A program made the translations under genes and the position numbers. Shown here one piece after another: positions 35,182-39,791 of a DNA stretch of 39,791 nt (position 1 is the first letter of the stretch; the number at the start of each line of letters is the position of its first letter). The DNA comes from a virus. The stretch is taken from the IMG/VR virus record IMGVR_UViG_3300046459_000343, positions 1-39,791 of that record. One strand, 5' to 3'. The notes below the pieces were generated by a model. That model was given only the letters and a program-made list of their open reading frames with translations, was not told where the DNA came from and ran no database searches.

Positions 35182-35430
35182 TTACGCTTTGCGCGCGACG
35201 GGCGGCTCGACGGGCGGCGTGTCCGCCTCGACCGCATCCTTCACGGCCTGATCGACCGACGCCGCGATCTTCACCGCGAGGTCGGACGCCCAGTCGATGA
35301 TCGACTGGTTGTTCTTGAGCGACTGCTCGTCGTTGCCCATCACCAACCGCGAGGCGACCAAGGTGGCCGTCACGACGTTGAGATCCGTGGCGCTGGCGGC
35401 AGGAACCGACTTCGTGTCTTTTGTGGTCAT
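35182..35430 (-). CDS. 82-aa acidic helical protein, unknown
   Basis: The chosen ATG gives MTTKDTKSVPAASATDLNVV, then a helix TATLVASRLVMG, NQSIIDWASDLAVKIAASVD and an acidic Pro-rich tail. A longer frame from ATG 35542-35544 has a good GGAG site but would overlap the upstream gene by 95 bases and add an Arg/Pro-rich stretch. I prefer the shorter form because AAGGAG (35455-35460) is placed ten bases from it by a 5-bp hairpin. The family is not recognised. Confidence 0.6.
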   Translation of the reverse strand: MTTKDTKSVPAASATDLNVVTATLVASRLVMGNDEQSLKNNQSIIDWASDLAVKIAASVDQAVKDAVEADTPPVEPPVARKA

Positions 35431-35431
35431 A

Positions 35432-35445
35432 GCGCCCGTAGGCGC
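35432..35445 (-). promoter_or_regulatory. Hairpin bridging ribosome site and start of the 82-aa gene
   Basis: GCGCC and GGCGC pair over a 4-base loop and end one base before the ATG at 35428-35430. AAGGAG at 35455-35460 would then sit ten bases from the start instead of 24. The geometry is the same as at 35101-35118 and 21563-21579. Confidence 0.55.
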
Positions 35446-35449
35446 CACC

Positions 35450-35758
35450 TTACGCTCCTTCGGTTGGGGCGACGGCGTCTTCGTCGAGCGTCCACGGACC
35501 GCCCCCGTGCGTGGACGTGGGCGCTGGCGTCGCGAGGTCTTCATACCATCTCCGTAACCGCAACGCCCGGTGCACACCCTGAATCGCCGCCGTCGCCTGC
35601 TCGCGTAACGCCTCCCGATCCTCCTCCGCCATCGCACACGGTTCGTGATCGGGAATCACTTCGATCTTCACGTCGATCTGCCAGCCGTCCTGGTTCGCAC
35701 ACTGGTGCACCAACCACTCGGCCACACGTTCCGTTGTCACTTCAGCCTTGTCCTGCAT
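35450..35758 (-). CDS. 102-aa protein, unknown
   Basis: The N-terminus reads as a folded domain (TTERVAEWLVHQCANQDGWQ, IDVKIEVIPDHEPCAMA), followed by an amphipathic helix (EEDREALREQATAAIQGVHR, ALRLRRWYEDL) and a disordered acidic tail ending DEDAVAPTEGA. The GAGGGG eight bases from the ATG supports the start. The leader holds a hairpin and short direct repeats. I do not recognise the family; its position between the packaging genes suggests an accessory role. Confidence 0.6.
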   Translation of the reverse strand: MQDKAEVTTERVAEWLVHQCANQDGWQIDVKIEVIPDHEPCAMAEEDREALREQATAAIQGVHRALRLRRWYEDLATPAPTSTHGGGPWTLDEDAVAPTEGA

Positions 35759-35760
35759 CT

Positions 35761-35797
35761 CACTATCCCCTCACCATCTCCTCACCATAGTGAGGAG
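35761..35797 (-). promoter_or_regulatory. Leader hairpin with short tandem repeats before the 102-aa gene
   Basis: On the minus strand CTCCTCACTATGGTGAGGAG (35778-35797) is an 8-bp hairpin with a 4-base loop. Its 3' arm runs into GGTGAGGAGAT, GGTGAGGGGAT and a shorter AGTGAGAT, three imperfect direct repeats. The hairpin locks one GGAG while the second repeat supplies the ribosome site, so this could be a translation control element. Confidence 0.4.
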
Positions 35798-35803
35798 CCG
35801 TGC

Positions 35804-36046
35804 TCACTGGTAATGCAAGGCCACGAGGTTGGTCGCCGTCGTCCCCGCCGCGTTCACCCGCTTGGCCTGCACCTCCAACCGCTGCCCGGCCGGAACCCCC
35901 TTGAACACCACCGCAATATTGTTCTGCTGCACCACCGCAATGTCCCCGGTCACCCCCACGTAAATCGCGTCACACAGCCGCTCCATGTCCACCGTGTCAC
36001 TAGGCACCACCGGCAGCATGTAGTTGTAGGGCGCTCGCTGAATCAT
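35804..36046 (-). CDS. 80-aa small conserved phage protein (VPSDTVD ... AKRVNAAGTTAT type)
   Basis: The sequence has an N-terminal VVPSDTVDMERLCDAIYVGV and C-terminal AGQRLEVQAKRVNAAGTTAT, then NLVALHYQ. This pattern recurs in small phage structural proteins (spike-base or decoration type, all beta), which I recognise by motif but cannot name firmly. AAAGGGAT before the ATG supports the start. It is the first gene after the 303-base non-coding stretch behind the small terminase gene. Confidence 0.6.
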   Translation of the reverse strand: MIQRAPYNYMLPVVPSDTVDMERLCDAIYVGVTGDIAVVQQNNIAVVFKGVPAGQRLEVQAKRVNAAGTTATNLVALHYQ

Positions 36047-36349
36047 ATAAATCCCTTTAAGCTATCGACTTACACGCTCTGAGCTGTGAGCCCCCTCGAA
36101 TTACGCTTCCCGAAAGCTCGATCACCAGGGCCGGGCCGCAGAAAAAAGTGCGTCGTTCGAAGTCTCCACACGGTGAGAGGATCGCATTTTCCTTAACAAA
36201 ATCTCGATCTGCAGTTCGGGGCCGGGCTGGGATTTCGGTCTCGTTGTTTGCGTATTGGGTGTGCCCACGTACGCCGGACCCCCCGAAGTCGTCCGGGCCC
36301 CCACGCCCCTACCCCCCTCCGAAACTGAGGCCACGCCCCTCCCCCACGC
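36047..36349. other. 303-bp non-coding stretch with G-rich tracts on the minus strand
   Basis: I find no convincing gene here. On the minus strand it carries five G-tracts (36298-36302, 36306-36309, 36312-36317, 36336-36339, 36341-36345) and a 10-bp direct repeat CCACGCCCCT (36301-36310 and 36331-36340 on the plus strand). No clear terminator or promoter was found. A 70-codon ORF at 36122-36334 has poor composition and no ribosome site. Confidence 0.6.
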
Positions 36350-36886
36350 TTACGCAGAGCGTCGCTTGCCGTCGCCTTCGCCCTTGAGACTGCGGACGGT
36401 GGCCTCGAACTGGGCCATCAGCTCCTCATCACTGAGCTTGCTGAAGTCACCTACCCTGCCCAGCTCGACACGCTCCACTGGCTTACCAAAGGCGTATGCC
36501 CAGAGCACCGCTTCCATCTGTGGATGGACCTTGCGCTTACGTAAATCGCGGCGCAGTGTCCGCATGTACATCCGATCTTCCAAGAGGTTACGAGCTAACG
36601 CCTTCACTTCCACCGTGATGCGGTTCGGCGAGCCCTTTGGACGTCCGCCGAACCCTGGTTGCCCGACACGGTTCGGTGGACGGTTGTTCTTTCGGCCATC
36701 CACCTTTACGGAAGGCGTAAGCGCCTTGGTCTCAACCACTTGGCTTACGTCAGGCGTAAGACTTGGTTCATCGGTCGCTATTAGGCGCGAAGGATATTCG
36801 GAACTTGGGCGGTCCTCGGAACCGAGCCCGGCACCCTCGCTGGGAGCGTCAACGAGTGGCGGGAACAGGAATGGGTCGTCTGCCAT
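36350..36886 (-). CDS. Probable small terminase subunit
   Basis: The C-terminal half has the pattern seen in many small terminases: GFGGRPKGSPNRITVEVKAL, a helical stretch with LLEDRMYMRTLRRDLRKRKV, then EAVLWAYAFGKPVERVEL. Small terminases bind the packaging start site and load the large subunit, and this gene leads the packaging region. The start used is ATG at 36884-36886. A TTG at 36929-36931 is also in frame but lies inside an inverted repeat with a TTGACA box. Two matching interrupted palindromes (CTTACG N5 CGTAA) lie inside the gene and could be packaging sites. The assignment rests on motif and context, not on a recognised HTH. Confidence 0.55.
   Translation of the reverse strand: MADDPFLFPPLVDAPSEGAGLGSEDRPSSEYPSRLIATDEPSLTPDVSQVVETKALTPSVKVDGRKNNRPPNRVGQPGFGGRPKGSPNRITVEVKALARNLLEDRMYMRTLRRDLRKRKVHPQMEAVLWAYAFGKPVERVELGRVGDFSKLSDEELMAQFEATVRSLKGEGDGKRRSA
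36706..36760. repeat. Two interrupted palindromes inside the small terminase gene
   Basis: Copy one (TTACG, five bases, CGTAAG) spans 36707-36721; copy two (CTTACG, five bases, CGTAAG) spans 36744-36760. The shared GGCGTAAG motifs are 39 bp apart. Further single sites are TTACGTAA near 36537 and GCTTACG at 36348. Phage pac sites often lie in the small terminase gene, so terminase binding is a possible role. Confidence 0.5.
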
Positions 36887-36917
36887 GACTGGTCGGTAGG
36901 TATCCTGCGCTTGAGAG

Positions 36918-36941
36918 GATTTAGCTGTCAACGGCTAAATC
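36918..36941 (-). promoter_or_regulatory. Inverted repeat enclosing a TTGACA box upstream of the small terminase gene
   Basis: GATTTAGC (36934-36941, minus strand) and GCTAAATC (36918-36925) form perfect 8-bp arms around an 8-base centre that contains TTGACA (36926-36931). A -10 is unclear: AGGATA or GATACC at 19-21 bases is only a weak match. It could be an operator covering a -35 box, or only a hairpin. Confidence 0.35.
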
Positions 36942-37129
36942 GTGGGTGTCCGAGAGGTCGACGGAAGGCGAGATCGTGCGTCCTGGGGCATCCTCGCGAG
37001 CTGAAAACGGCCTTTCGAGCTATGAAGTGAGGTTTTGGGAGAAATGGGGGAATTTGAAGAGCAGGTAGGTAATTCGGATTCGGTTGAGCTGGTCGGCGTC
37101 GGGCGCCGCCAGCTCGCCCTGTCGAGCGG
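36942..37129. other. Non-coding stretch between the winged-helix gene and the small terminase gene
   Basis: About 190 bases. A 76-codon minus-strand frame (37020-37250) is mostly a shadow of the neighbouring gene and has no start of its own in this part. An imperfect hairpin around 36999-37021 (AGCT, GAAA arms) is too weak to be called a terminator. Confidence 0.5.
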
Positions 37130-37480
37130 TCAGTTGGTGGTCAGCTTCTCGACGGCGTCGAGCAGCCGGGAAGCGATGGCACGCGAGCAGGAGAACTTGA
37201 GCTGAAGCCAACCAACCGCGTCGGTCTCTTGCCGTTCGAGCGCCTTCCACTGGTCGACGAAGACGCGCGCCAGGGCGACGCGCGGATCCGTCTTGGCTCG
37301 CTTGACCTTCAGCTCGAACAGGTGTCGGGCGTTGGTCAGCTTCTCGTGGGCGCCTTCGAGCACGGCGCGGACGTGGTCGTCCTCGTCATCCTCCAGTTCG
37401 CCCGCGAGTCGGAACCCACACGCCTCGCCGAGTGCTTCCAGCTCTTCGAGCGTGAAGCGGACAGGCCATGTGCGAGCCAT
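37130..37480 (-). CDS. 116-aa protein with possible FtsK-gamma-like winged helix
   Basis: Residues 1-60 are acidic and helical (FTLEELEALGEACGFRLAGE, DDEDDHVRAVLEGAHEKL). Residues 86-114 (TDAVGWLQLKFSCSRAIASR, LLDAVEK) match the FtsK gamma winged-helix pattern, in which a Leu-Gln pair is followed by a short turn and a recognition helix ending LLD.LE. That domain reads DNA motifs in FtsK, so a DNA-binding regulator is possible. No ATPase part is present. The start overlaps the upstream stop (TGATG). The match is by eye only. Confidence 0.5.
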   Translation of the reverse strand: MARTWPVRFTLEELEALGEACGFRLAGELEDDEDDHVRAVLEGAHEKLTNARHLFELKVKRAKTDPRVALARVFVDQWKALERQETDAVGWLQLKFSCSRAIASRLLDAVEKLTTN

Positions 37481-37884
37481 CAGTAGCCCATCCTTCGCTC
37501 TGCCGCTTCGCACGCTCGGCAGTCGGCCCACTCGTCGATGTGGGCATCCACGCGGGCCAGGAGGTCAGGCGAGCACTGGTCGCGGTCCAGCTCCGGCATG
37601 ACGCGCCGTCCGTGGCATTCGACGCAGGGGACGTCGTAGGCGCCCCGGAAGTAGTCCTCGGCGAAGTCGGGGTCTTCGTCGAAGTCTTCACGTGACAGGC
37701 CGTGGCTGTCGATGCCCGCTGCCACGTGGGAGCCTTTGCCGTTGCAGGTGTCGCAGACCTCGAACTTCGCCGGAAGGTCGAGATCCTCGCCGTCCTCGCC
37801 GATGCCTTCGATGGTGAGGACCATGCGCTGGGCATCGAATCGCTGGAACCAGTTGTGGGTGAAGTCGGAGTCGCGTCGGTCCAT
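37480..37884 (-). CDS. CxxCxGxG zinc-finger protein (DnaJ-type cysteine repeats)
   Basis: The 134 residues include CDTCNGKGSH and CVECHGRR, two DnaJ-like zinc knuckles separated by an acidic segment (EDFDEDPDFAEDYFRGAYDV), plus a C-terminal CRAC motif. I have seen this arrangement in small phage proteins of unknown function. No J domain is present, so it is not a DnaJ co-chaperone. It overlaps both neighbours by one base and belongs to the leaderless transcription unit starting near 38.43 kb. Confidence 0.65.
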   Translation of the reverse strand: MDRRDSDFTHNWFQRFDAQRMVLTIEGIGEDGEDLDLPAKFEVCDTCNGKGSHVAAGIDSHGLSREDFDEDPDFAEDYFRGAYDVPCVECHGRRVMPELDRDQCSPDLLARVDAHIDEWADCRACEAAERRMGY

Positions 37885-38072
37885 TACTGCGCCCCTCCCA
37901 TCAGAATCAGGAGACTCAGCATGAAGCCGAAACCCTGGACCAGCGTCAGCGCGAACCACATGACGTGCTCGCTGGCCTTCGAGCTGAACATCGTGGCCGC
38001 GATGCTGCACAGCGTGCCGAAGCCCAACACCATCGAAACCGTGACCATCTCCTGTGCCATTTGCGCGTTCAT
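37884..38072 (-). CDS. 62-aa two-helix membrane protein, possible holin
   Basis: Two hydrophobic segments, about residues 9-29 (VTVSMVLGFGTLCSIAATMF) and 36-60 (HVMWFALTLVQGFGFMLSLL), are separated by a short charged loop (SSKASEH). Small two-helix proteins in phages are often holins or other membrane proteins. There is no endolysin or spanin next to it, so the lysis role is weak. It shares one base with both neighbours (TAATG). Confidence 0.6.
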   Translation of the reverse strand: MNAQMAQEMVTVSMVLGFGTLCSIAATMFSSKASEHVMWFALTLVQGFGFMLSLLILMGGAQ

Positions 38073-38191
38073 TAGATACTCTCCAACCAGTTGATGAGTT
38101 GTTGTGCCGCCGTCCGTGCTGCGCCGAGTTTGCCGACTGCGAGATAGGCGAACACTCTCGCCAGCTCGCGCGATGCTGTTGATCGATCCAT
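38072..38191 (-). CDS. 39-aa helical microprotein
   Basis: The frame from ATG 38189-38191 encodes MDRSTASRELARVFAYLAVG then KLGAARTAAQQLINWLESI. It is one amphipathic helix or a helical hairpin. It shares one base with both neighbouring genes (TAATG on each side), which is strong evidence for a coupled gene despite its size. No family is recognised. Confidence 0.6.
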   Translation of the reverse strand: MDRSTASRELARVFAYLAVGKLGAARTAAQQLINWLESI

Positions 38192-38424
38192 TACCGTTTT
38201 CTCCGTTTCGTTGTTGGTGTCCGATAGAAGTGATTGGCGCAATCCACGCAGCGCGTGGCGTCGTCGTCGACGCGATGGTCAGGACAGGTGTAGCAGCCAC
38301 AATCGCCACAGCCCGCCAGTGAGTTACCCGCGTCAGGATGAGTCGAGCAGTCCGTATGGCAGAAGGCACACGGCTGATGTTCGATGCCCGCGTCGTCAAC
38401 GTATCCCGTCCAAGTGGTCACCAT
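38191..38424 (-). CDS. 77-aa zinc-finger protein, first gene of a leaderless unit
   Basis: Nine cysteines fall in CAFC, C, CGDCGC, C and CVDC groups (residues 19-62), with histidines at 23, 29 and 50, enough ligands for two zinc sites, and a basic tail ending TKRRKR. It may bind nucleic acid. There is no ribosome site before the ATG; the promoter -10 ends nine bases upstream, so the mRNA probably starts within a few bases of the start codon. Confidence 0.65.
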   Translation of the reverse strand: MVTTWTGYVDDAGIEHQPCAFCHTDCSTHPDAGNSLAGCGDCGCYTCPDHRVDDDATRCVDCANHFYRTPTTKRRKR

Positions 38425-38433
38425 GAGAGAACC

Positions 38434-38464
38434 AAGATACCATGAATCATATGATTCGTGTCAA
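38434..38464 (-). promoter_or_regulatory. Sigma70-type promoter with a palindromic operator in the spacer
   Basis: TTGACA (38459-38464) is the -35, and TGGTATCTT supplies an extended -10 (TATCTT, 38434-38439), 19 bases apart. The spacer contains the 14-bp perfect palindrome GAATCATATGATTC (38444-38457). A repressor bound there would block polymerase directly. It drives the 77-aa zinc-finger gene and possibly the packaging genes behind it. Confidence 0.6.
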
Positions 38465-38473
38465 TCCCCCCTC

Positions 38474-38503
38474 AAAAGAAAAAGCCGGGCGAGATGCCCG
38501 GCT
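38474..38503 (-). terminator. Rho-independent terminator
   Basis: AGCCGGGC and GCCCGGCT pair as a perfect 8-bp stem with a 5-base loop, followed on the minus strand by TTTTCTTTT. It lies just past the stop at 38529 and directly before the next promoter, so it closes the first operon. Confidence 0.85.
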
Positions 38504-38528
38504 GTGTCGGTTCGAGCTGGTTGGACGG

Positions 38529-38741
38529 TTACACGTCCGCTGGAATCCTTTCGCCGTCCACGTACCGGCCCATCACGAGCTGTCGATTCGCGAACGCCAG
38601 TGTCCGCACGTCCGCCCCTGGATGTCGACGCACAAACGCCGCTGTCACCATCCGCACGGACCCGCGCGGTCCGCGAAACGTCCCGAGTCGAACCCACGTC
38701 CCGTCCGCTTGCCGTTGATACGCCGCATACGTGGCGCTCAT
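38529..38741 (-). CDS. 70-aa small protein, unknown
   Basis: The start chosen is ATG 38739-38741, which overlaps the previous stop (ATGA). It encodes MSATYAAYQRQADGTWVRLG, then FRGPRGSVRMVTAAFVRRHP and FANRQLVMGRYVDGERIPAD. It looks like a small basic beta-alpha domain. It is the last gene before the terminator. No family is recognised. Confidence 0.6.
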   Translation of the reverse strand: MSATYAAYQRQADGTWVRLGTFRGPRGSVRMVTAAFVRRHPGADVRTLAFANRQLVMGRYVDGERIPADV

Positions 38742-38950
38742 TGTGCCTCCCTGCGGAGAATCATCTCCCCGGCTGTCATCGCGCAATCGCGGGCGAACCC
38801 TTCGAGCGCCAGGACCTCGTCATACAGCTCCGCGTTACCGTCGCGGAACCGCTCGCCGTTGTCGTCGAGCTGGGTGTCCATGATGACGCGAACGCGCGTG
38901 AGCACGTCGATCATGTGCGTCAGCGTCGGTTCCTCGCGCGTGTCGTTCAT
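38738..38950 (-). CDS. 70-aa helical protein, unknown
   Basis: The ATG at 38948-38950 overlaps the upstream stop (ATGA). The protein is acidic and helical (THMIDVLTRVRVIMDTQLDD, ELYDEVLALEGFARDCAMTA). A longer reading from 39040 would overlap the previous gene and has poor composition. No motif is recognised. Confidence 0.6.
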   Translation of the reverse strand: MNDTREEPTLTHMIDVLTRVRVIMDTQLDDNGERFRDGNAELYDEVLALEGFARDCAMTAGEMILRREAQ

Positions 38951-39189
38951 GACTGCGCCTCCGTGAACACCCATACCCGCCCGCCCTTGACACTGCCGCC
39001 GATGAGCGTATCGGCGCCGGGCCAGTTCATCTTCGCGCACAACGCCACCGCTGCCGCCCGGTGAGCATCGTCATACGGAAAGTCACCATCCGCCGAAACC
39101 GCCGCGCGATTGCCGTCCATGTCGGAGGCAACCACGCGCGCGGGTAGTTGATTCGTCGGGCCGACGTAGCGCGTGCTAATCGCCTTCAT
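38947..39189 (-). CDS. 80-aa small protein, unknown
   Basis: It begins MKAISTRYVGPTNQLPARVV, continues ASDMDGNRAAVSADGDFPYD, has an alanine helix (DAHRAAAVALCAKMNW) and ends in strands (GGRVWVFTEAQS). It starts directly after the previous stop codon. The alpha-beta pattern is typical of small phage accessory proteins, but no family is recognised. Confidence 0.6.
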   Translation of the reverse strand: MKAISTRYVGPTNQLPARVVASDMDGNRAAVSADGDFPYDDAHRAAAVALCAKMNWPGADTLIGGSVKGGRVWVFTEAQS

Positions 39190-39417
39190 TTACAGTCCCT
39201 CCACGTTCACGCCCGCGAACGCTTTCAACATCTTCCTCGCGTGCTTGATGTCTCCGTCGACCACGCGCAGTTCGCGTCGTAGCCGTCTCCGCTTCGCCAA
39301 CAACCGCTCCAACCTACGCGCCTCTTCGATCACGAGCTGTTGATTGCGCGGCCGACTCTGCCTCGCCGGTAGGTCGTTCTCTAGCACGCGCGACGCCTCC
39401 GCGACTTCCTTCCGCAT
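39190..39417 (-). CDS. 75-aa basic coiled-coil-like protein
   Basis: The start at ATG 39415-39417 overlaps the upstream stop by one base (TGATG). Most of the protein is one Arg/Lys/Glu-rich helix (QQLVIEEARRLERLLAKRRR, LRRELRVVDGDIKHARKMLK) with heptad-like leucines, so a dimeric coiled coil is likely. It may bind nucleic acid. No family is recognised. Confidence 0.6.
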   Translation of the reverse strand: MRKEVAEASRVLENDLPARQSRPRNQQLVIEEARRLERLLAKRRRLRRELRVVDGDIKHARKMLKAFAGVNVEGL

Positions 39418-39767
39418 CACAGCACCTTGCCGCACGTGTCGCAGACTTCGCCGTCCGCGATGTCCGCGTTTGGCTCGTTCACGGCATCAATGGACGCGCC
39501 GATGAACGTCGCGAGTGCAACCTGTCGGCAGTGTCCAGAGCAGTAGTGATGCGCGTGAAAGGCTAACCCTTGTCCGTCCAGCTCGTAGATCGTGGGCGTC
39601 GACGTGGCAGACGGGGCGATCTTGCCGCACGCGCAGCAGTAGTGGCCGGGTATGACCGTACCACCGCAGCATTCGCAAACCGCCTCCCCTTGGTCGTCAC
39701 CTGCGTTCTCACAGCCGTCAGCGTGCGGTTTCGGGTAGACGGCGCCGCACACACTGCACGGTGGCAC
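39417..39767 (-). CDS. 116-aa zinc-ribbon protein, possibly truncated by the window edge
   Basis: The sequence is Cys-rich: CSVC (4-7), CECC (31-34), CCAC (44-47), C76 and C80, CDTC (109-112), enough for two or three zinc sites. The middle contains a beta segment (TIYELDGQGLAFHAHHYC). The GTG at 39765-39767 has GAGGAAG eight bases before it, but the frame stays open to the window edge and reads like protein (APEEGADV), so the true start may lie outside. It heads the first operon of the window. Confidence 0.6.
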   Translation of the reverse strand: MPPCSVCGAVYPKPHADGCENAGDDQGEAVCECCGGTVIPGHYCCACGKIAPSATSTPTIYELDGQGLAFHAHHYCSGHCRQVALATFIGASIDAVNEPNADIADGEVCDTCGKVL

Positions 39768-39791
39768 GTCGGCGCCTTCCTCTGGCGCCGG

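Noticed and set aside
36122-36334. 70-codon minus-strand ORF in the non-coding stretch
   Set aside because: Low-complexity composition, no ribosome site, no coupling to neighbours.
36255-36899. 214-codon plus-strand ORF opposite the small terminase gene
   Set aside because: Ser/Arg/Thr-rich shadow sequence; the minus frame has the conserved GRPKGSPN motif.
37020-37250. 76-codon minus-strand ORF
   Set aside because: Its first half is an out-of-frame shadow of the 116-aa gene and no start codon lies in the unique part.
37884-38072. Firm holin call for the 62-aa membrane protein
   Set aside because: Topology fits, but no endolysin or spanin is nearby and the neighbours are zinc-finger proteins.
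1-39791. tRNA genes, CRISPR arrays, insertion sequences, integrase or attachment site
   Set aside because: No cloverleaf, regular spaced repeat array, transposase or recombinase was recognised on either strand.

Overview
The window is 39.8 kb of high-GC DNA from a tailed double-stranded DNA phage with a P22-like podovirus virion plan. Every gene I can support is on the minus strand, so transcription runs from high to low coordinates. No integrase, replication gene, lysis cassette, tRNA, rRNA or CRISPR array is visible. The host cannot be named. A P22-type neck, a sigma70-like promoter and a large set of ejection-type proteins fit a Gram-negative, high-GC host, and the many unrecognised small genes suggest a phage from a poorly sampled clade.

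Layout in transcription order: (1) 39.8-38.5 kb holds five small overlapping genes, starting with a zinc-ribbon protein cut by or near the edge, and ends at a rho-independent terminator. (2) A promoter at about 38.45 kb, with a palindrome between its -35 and -10, starts a second unit that appears leaderless: zinc-finger, small membrane, CxxCxGxG and winged-helix-like proteins (38.4-37.1 kb). (3) 36.9-31.96 kb is the packaging region: a probable small terminase, small accessory genes, then a large terminase whose ATPase half (33768-34616) and nuclease half (31959-32735) are separate genes with five small ORFs packed between them. (4) 31.96-26.05 kb is head assembly: P22-type portal, a small HTH protein beside a triple 9-bp repeat, a proline-rich protein, probable scaffold, P22 gp5-type coat protein with a terminator-like hairpin behind it, and a 135-aa protein. 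(5) 26.05-19.67 kb is the neck: a gp4-like adaptor fused to about 1000 residues of fibre repeats and a collagen-like stretch, a LamG-like protein, a gp10-like protein and a 154-aa protein. (6) 19.67-14.65 kb holds three probable ejection proteins, one with a long 11-residue repeat. (7) 14.65-1.68 kb is one 4321-residue polyvalent protein with a cytosine-methyltransferase-like domain, an adenine-methyltransferase-like domain, an SNF2-type helicase, an HExxH zincin motif and hydrophobic C-terminal segments. (8) A fibre protein and a truncated gene close the window.

The genes read as one programme: package DNA, build a P22-type head, add a fibre-bearing neck, load ejection proteins, and probably co-inject the giant protein to protect incoming DNA. 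The most unusual points are the split terminase, the adaptor-fibre fusion, a protein-like 106-aa ORF nested out of frame inside the giant gene, three genes whose Shine-Dalgarno and start codon are bridged by a hairpin ending exactly one base before the start, and repeat or palindrome elements beside the HTH gene and inside the small terminase gene. All functional calls come from reading the sequence; no searches were run.
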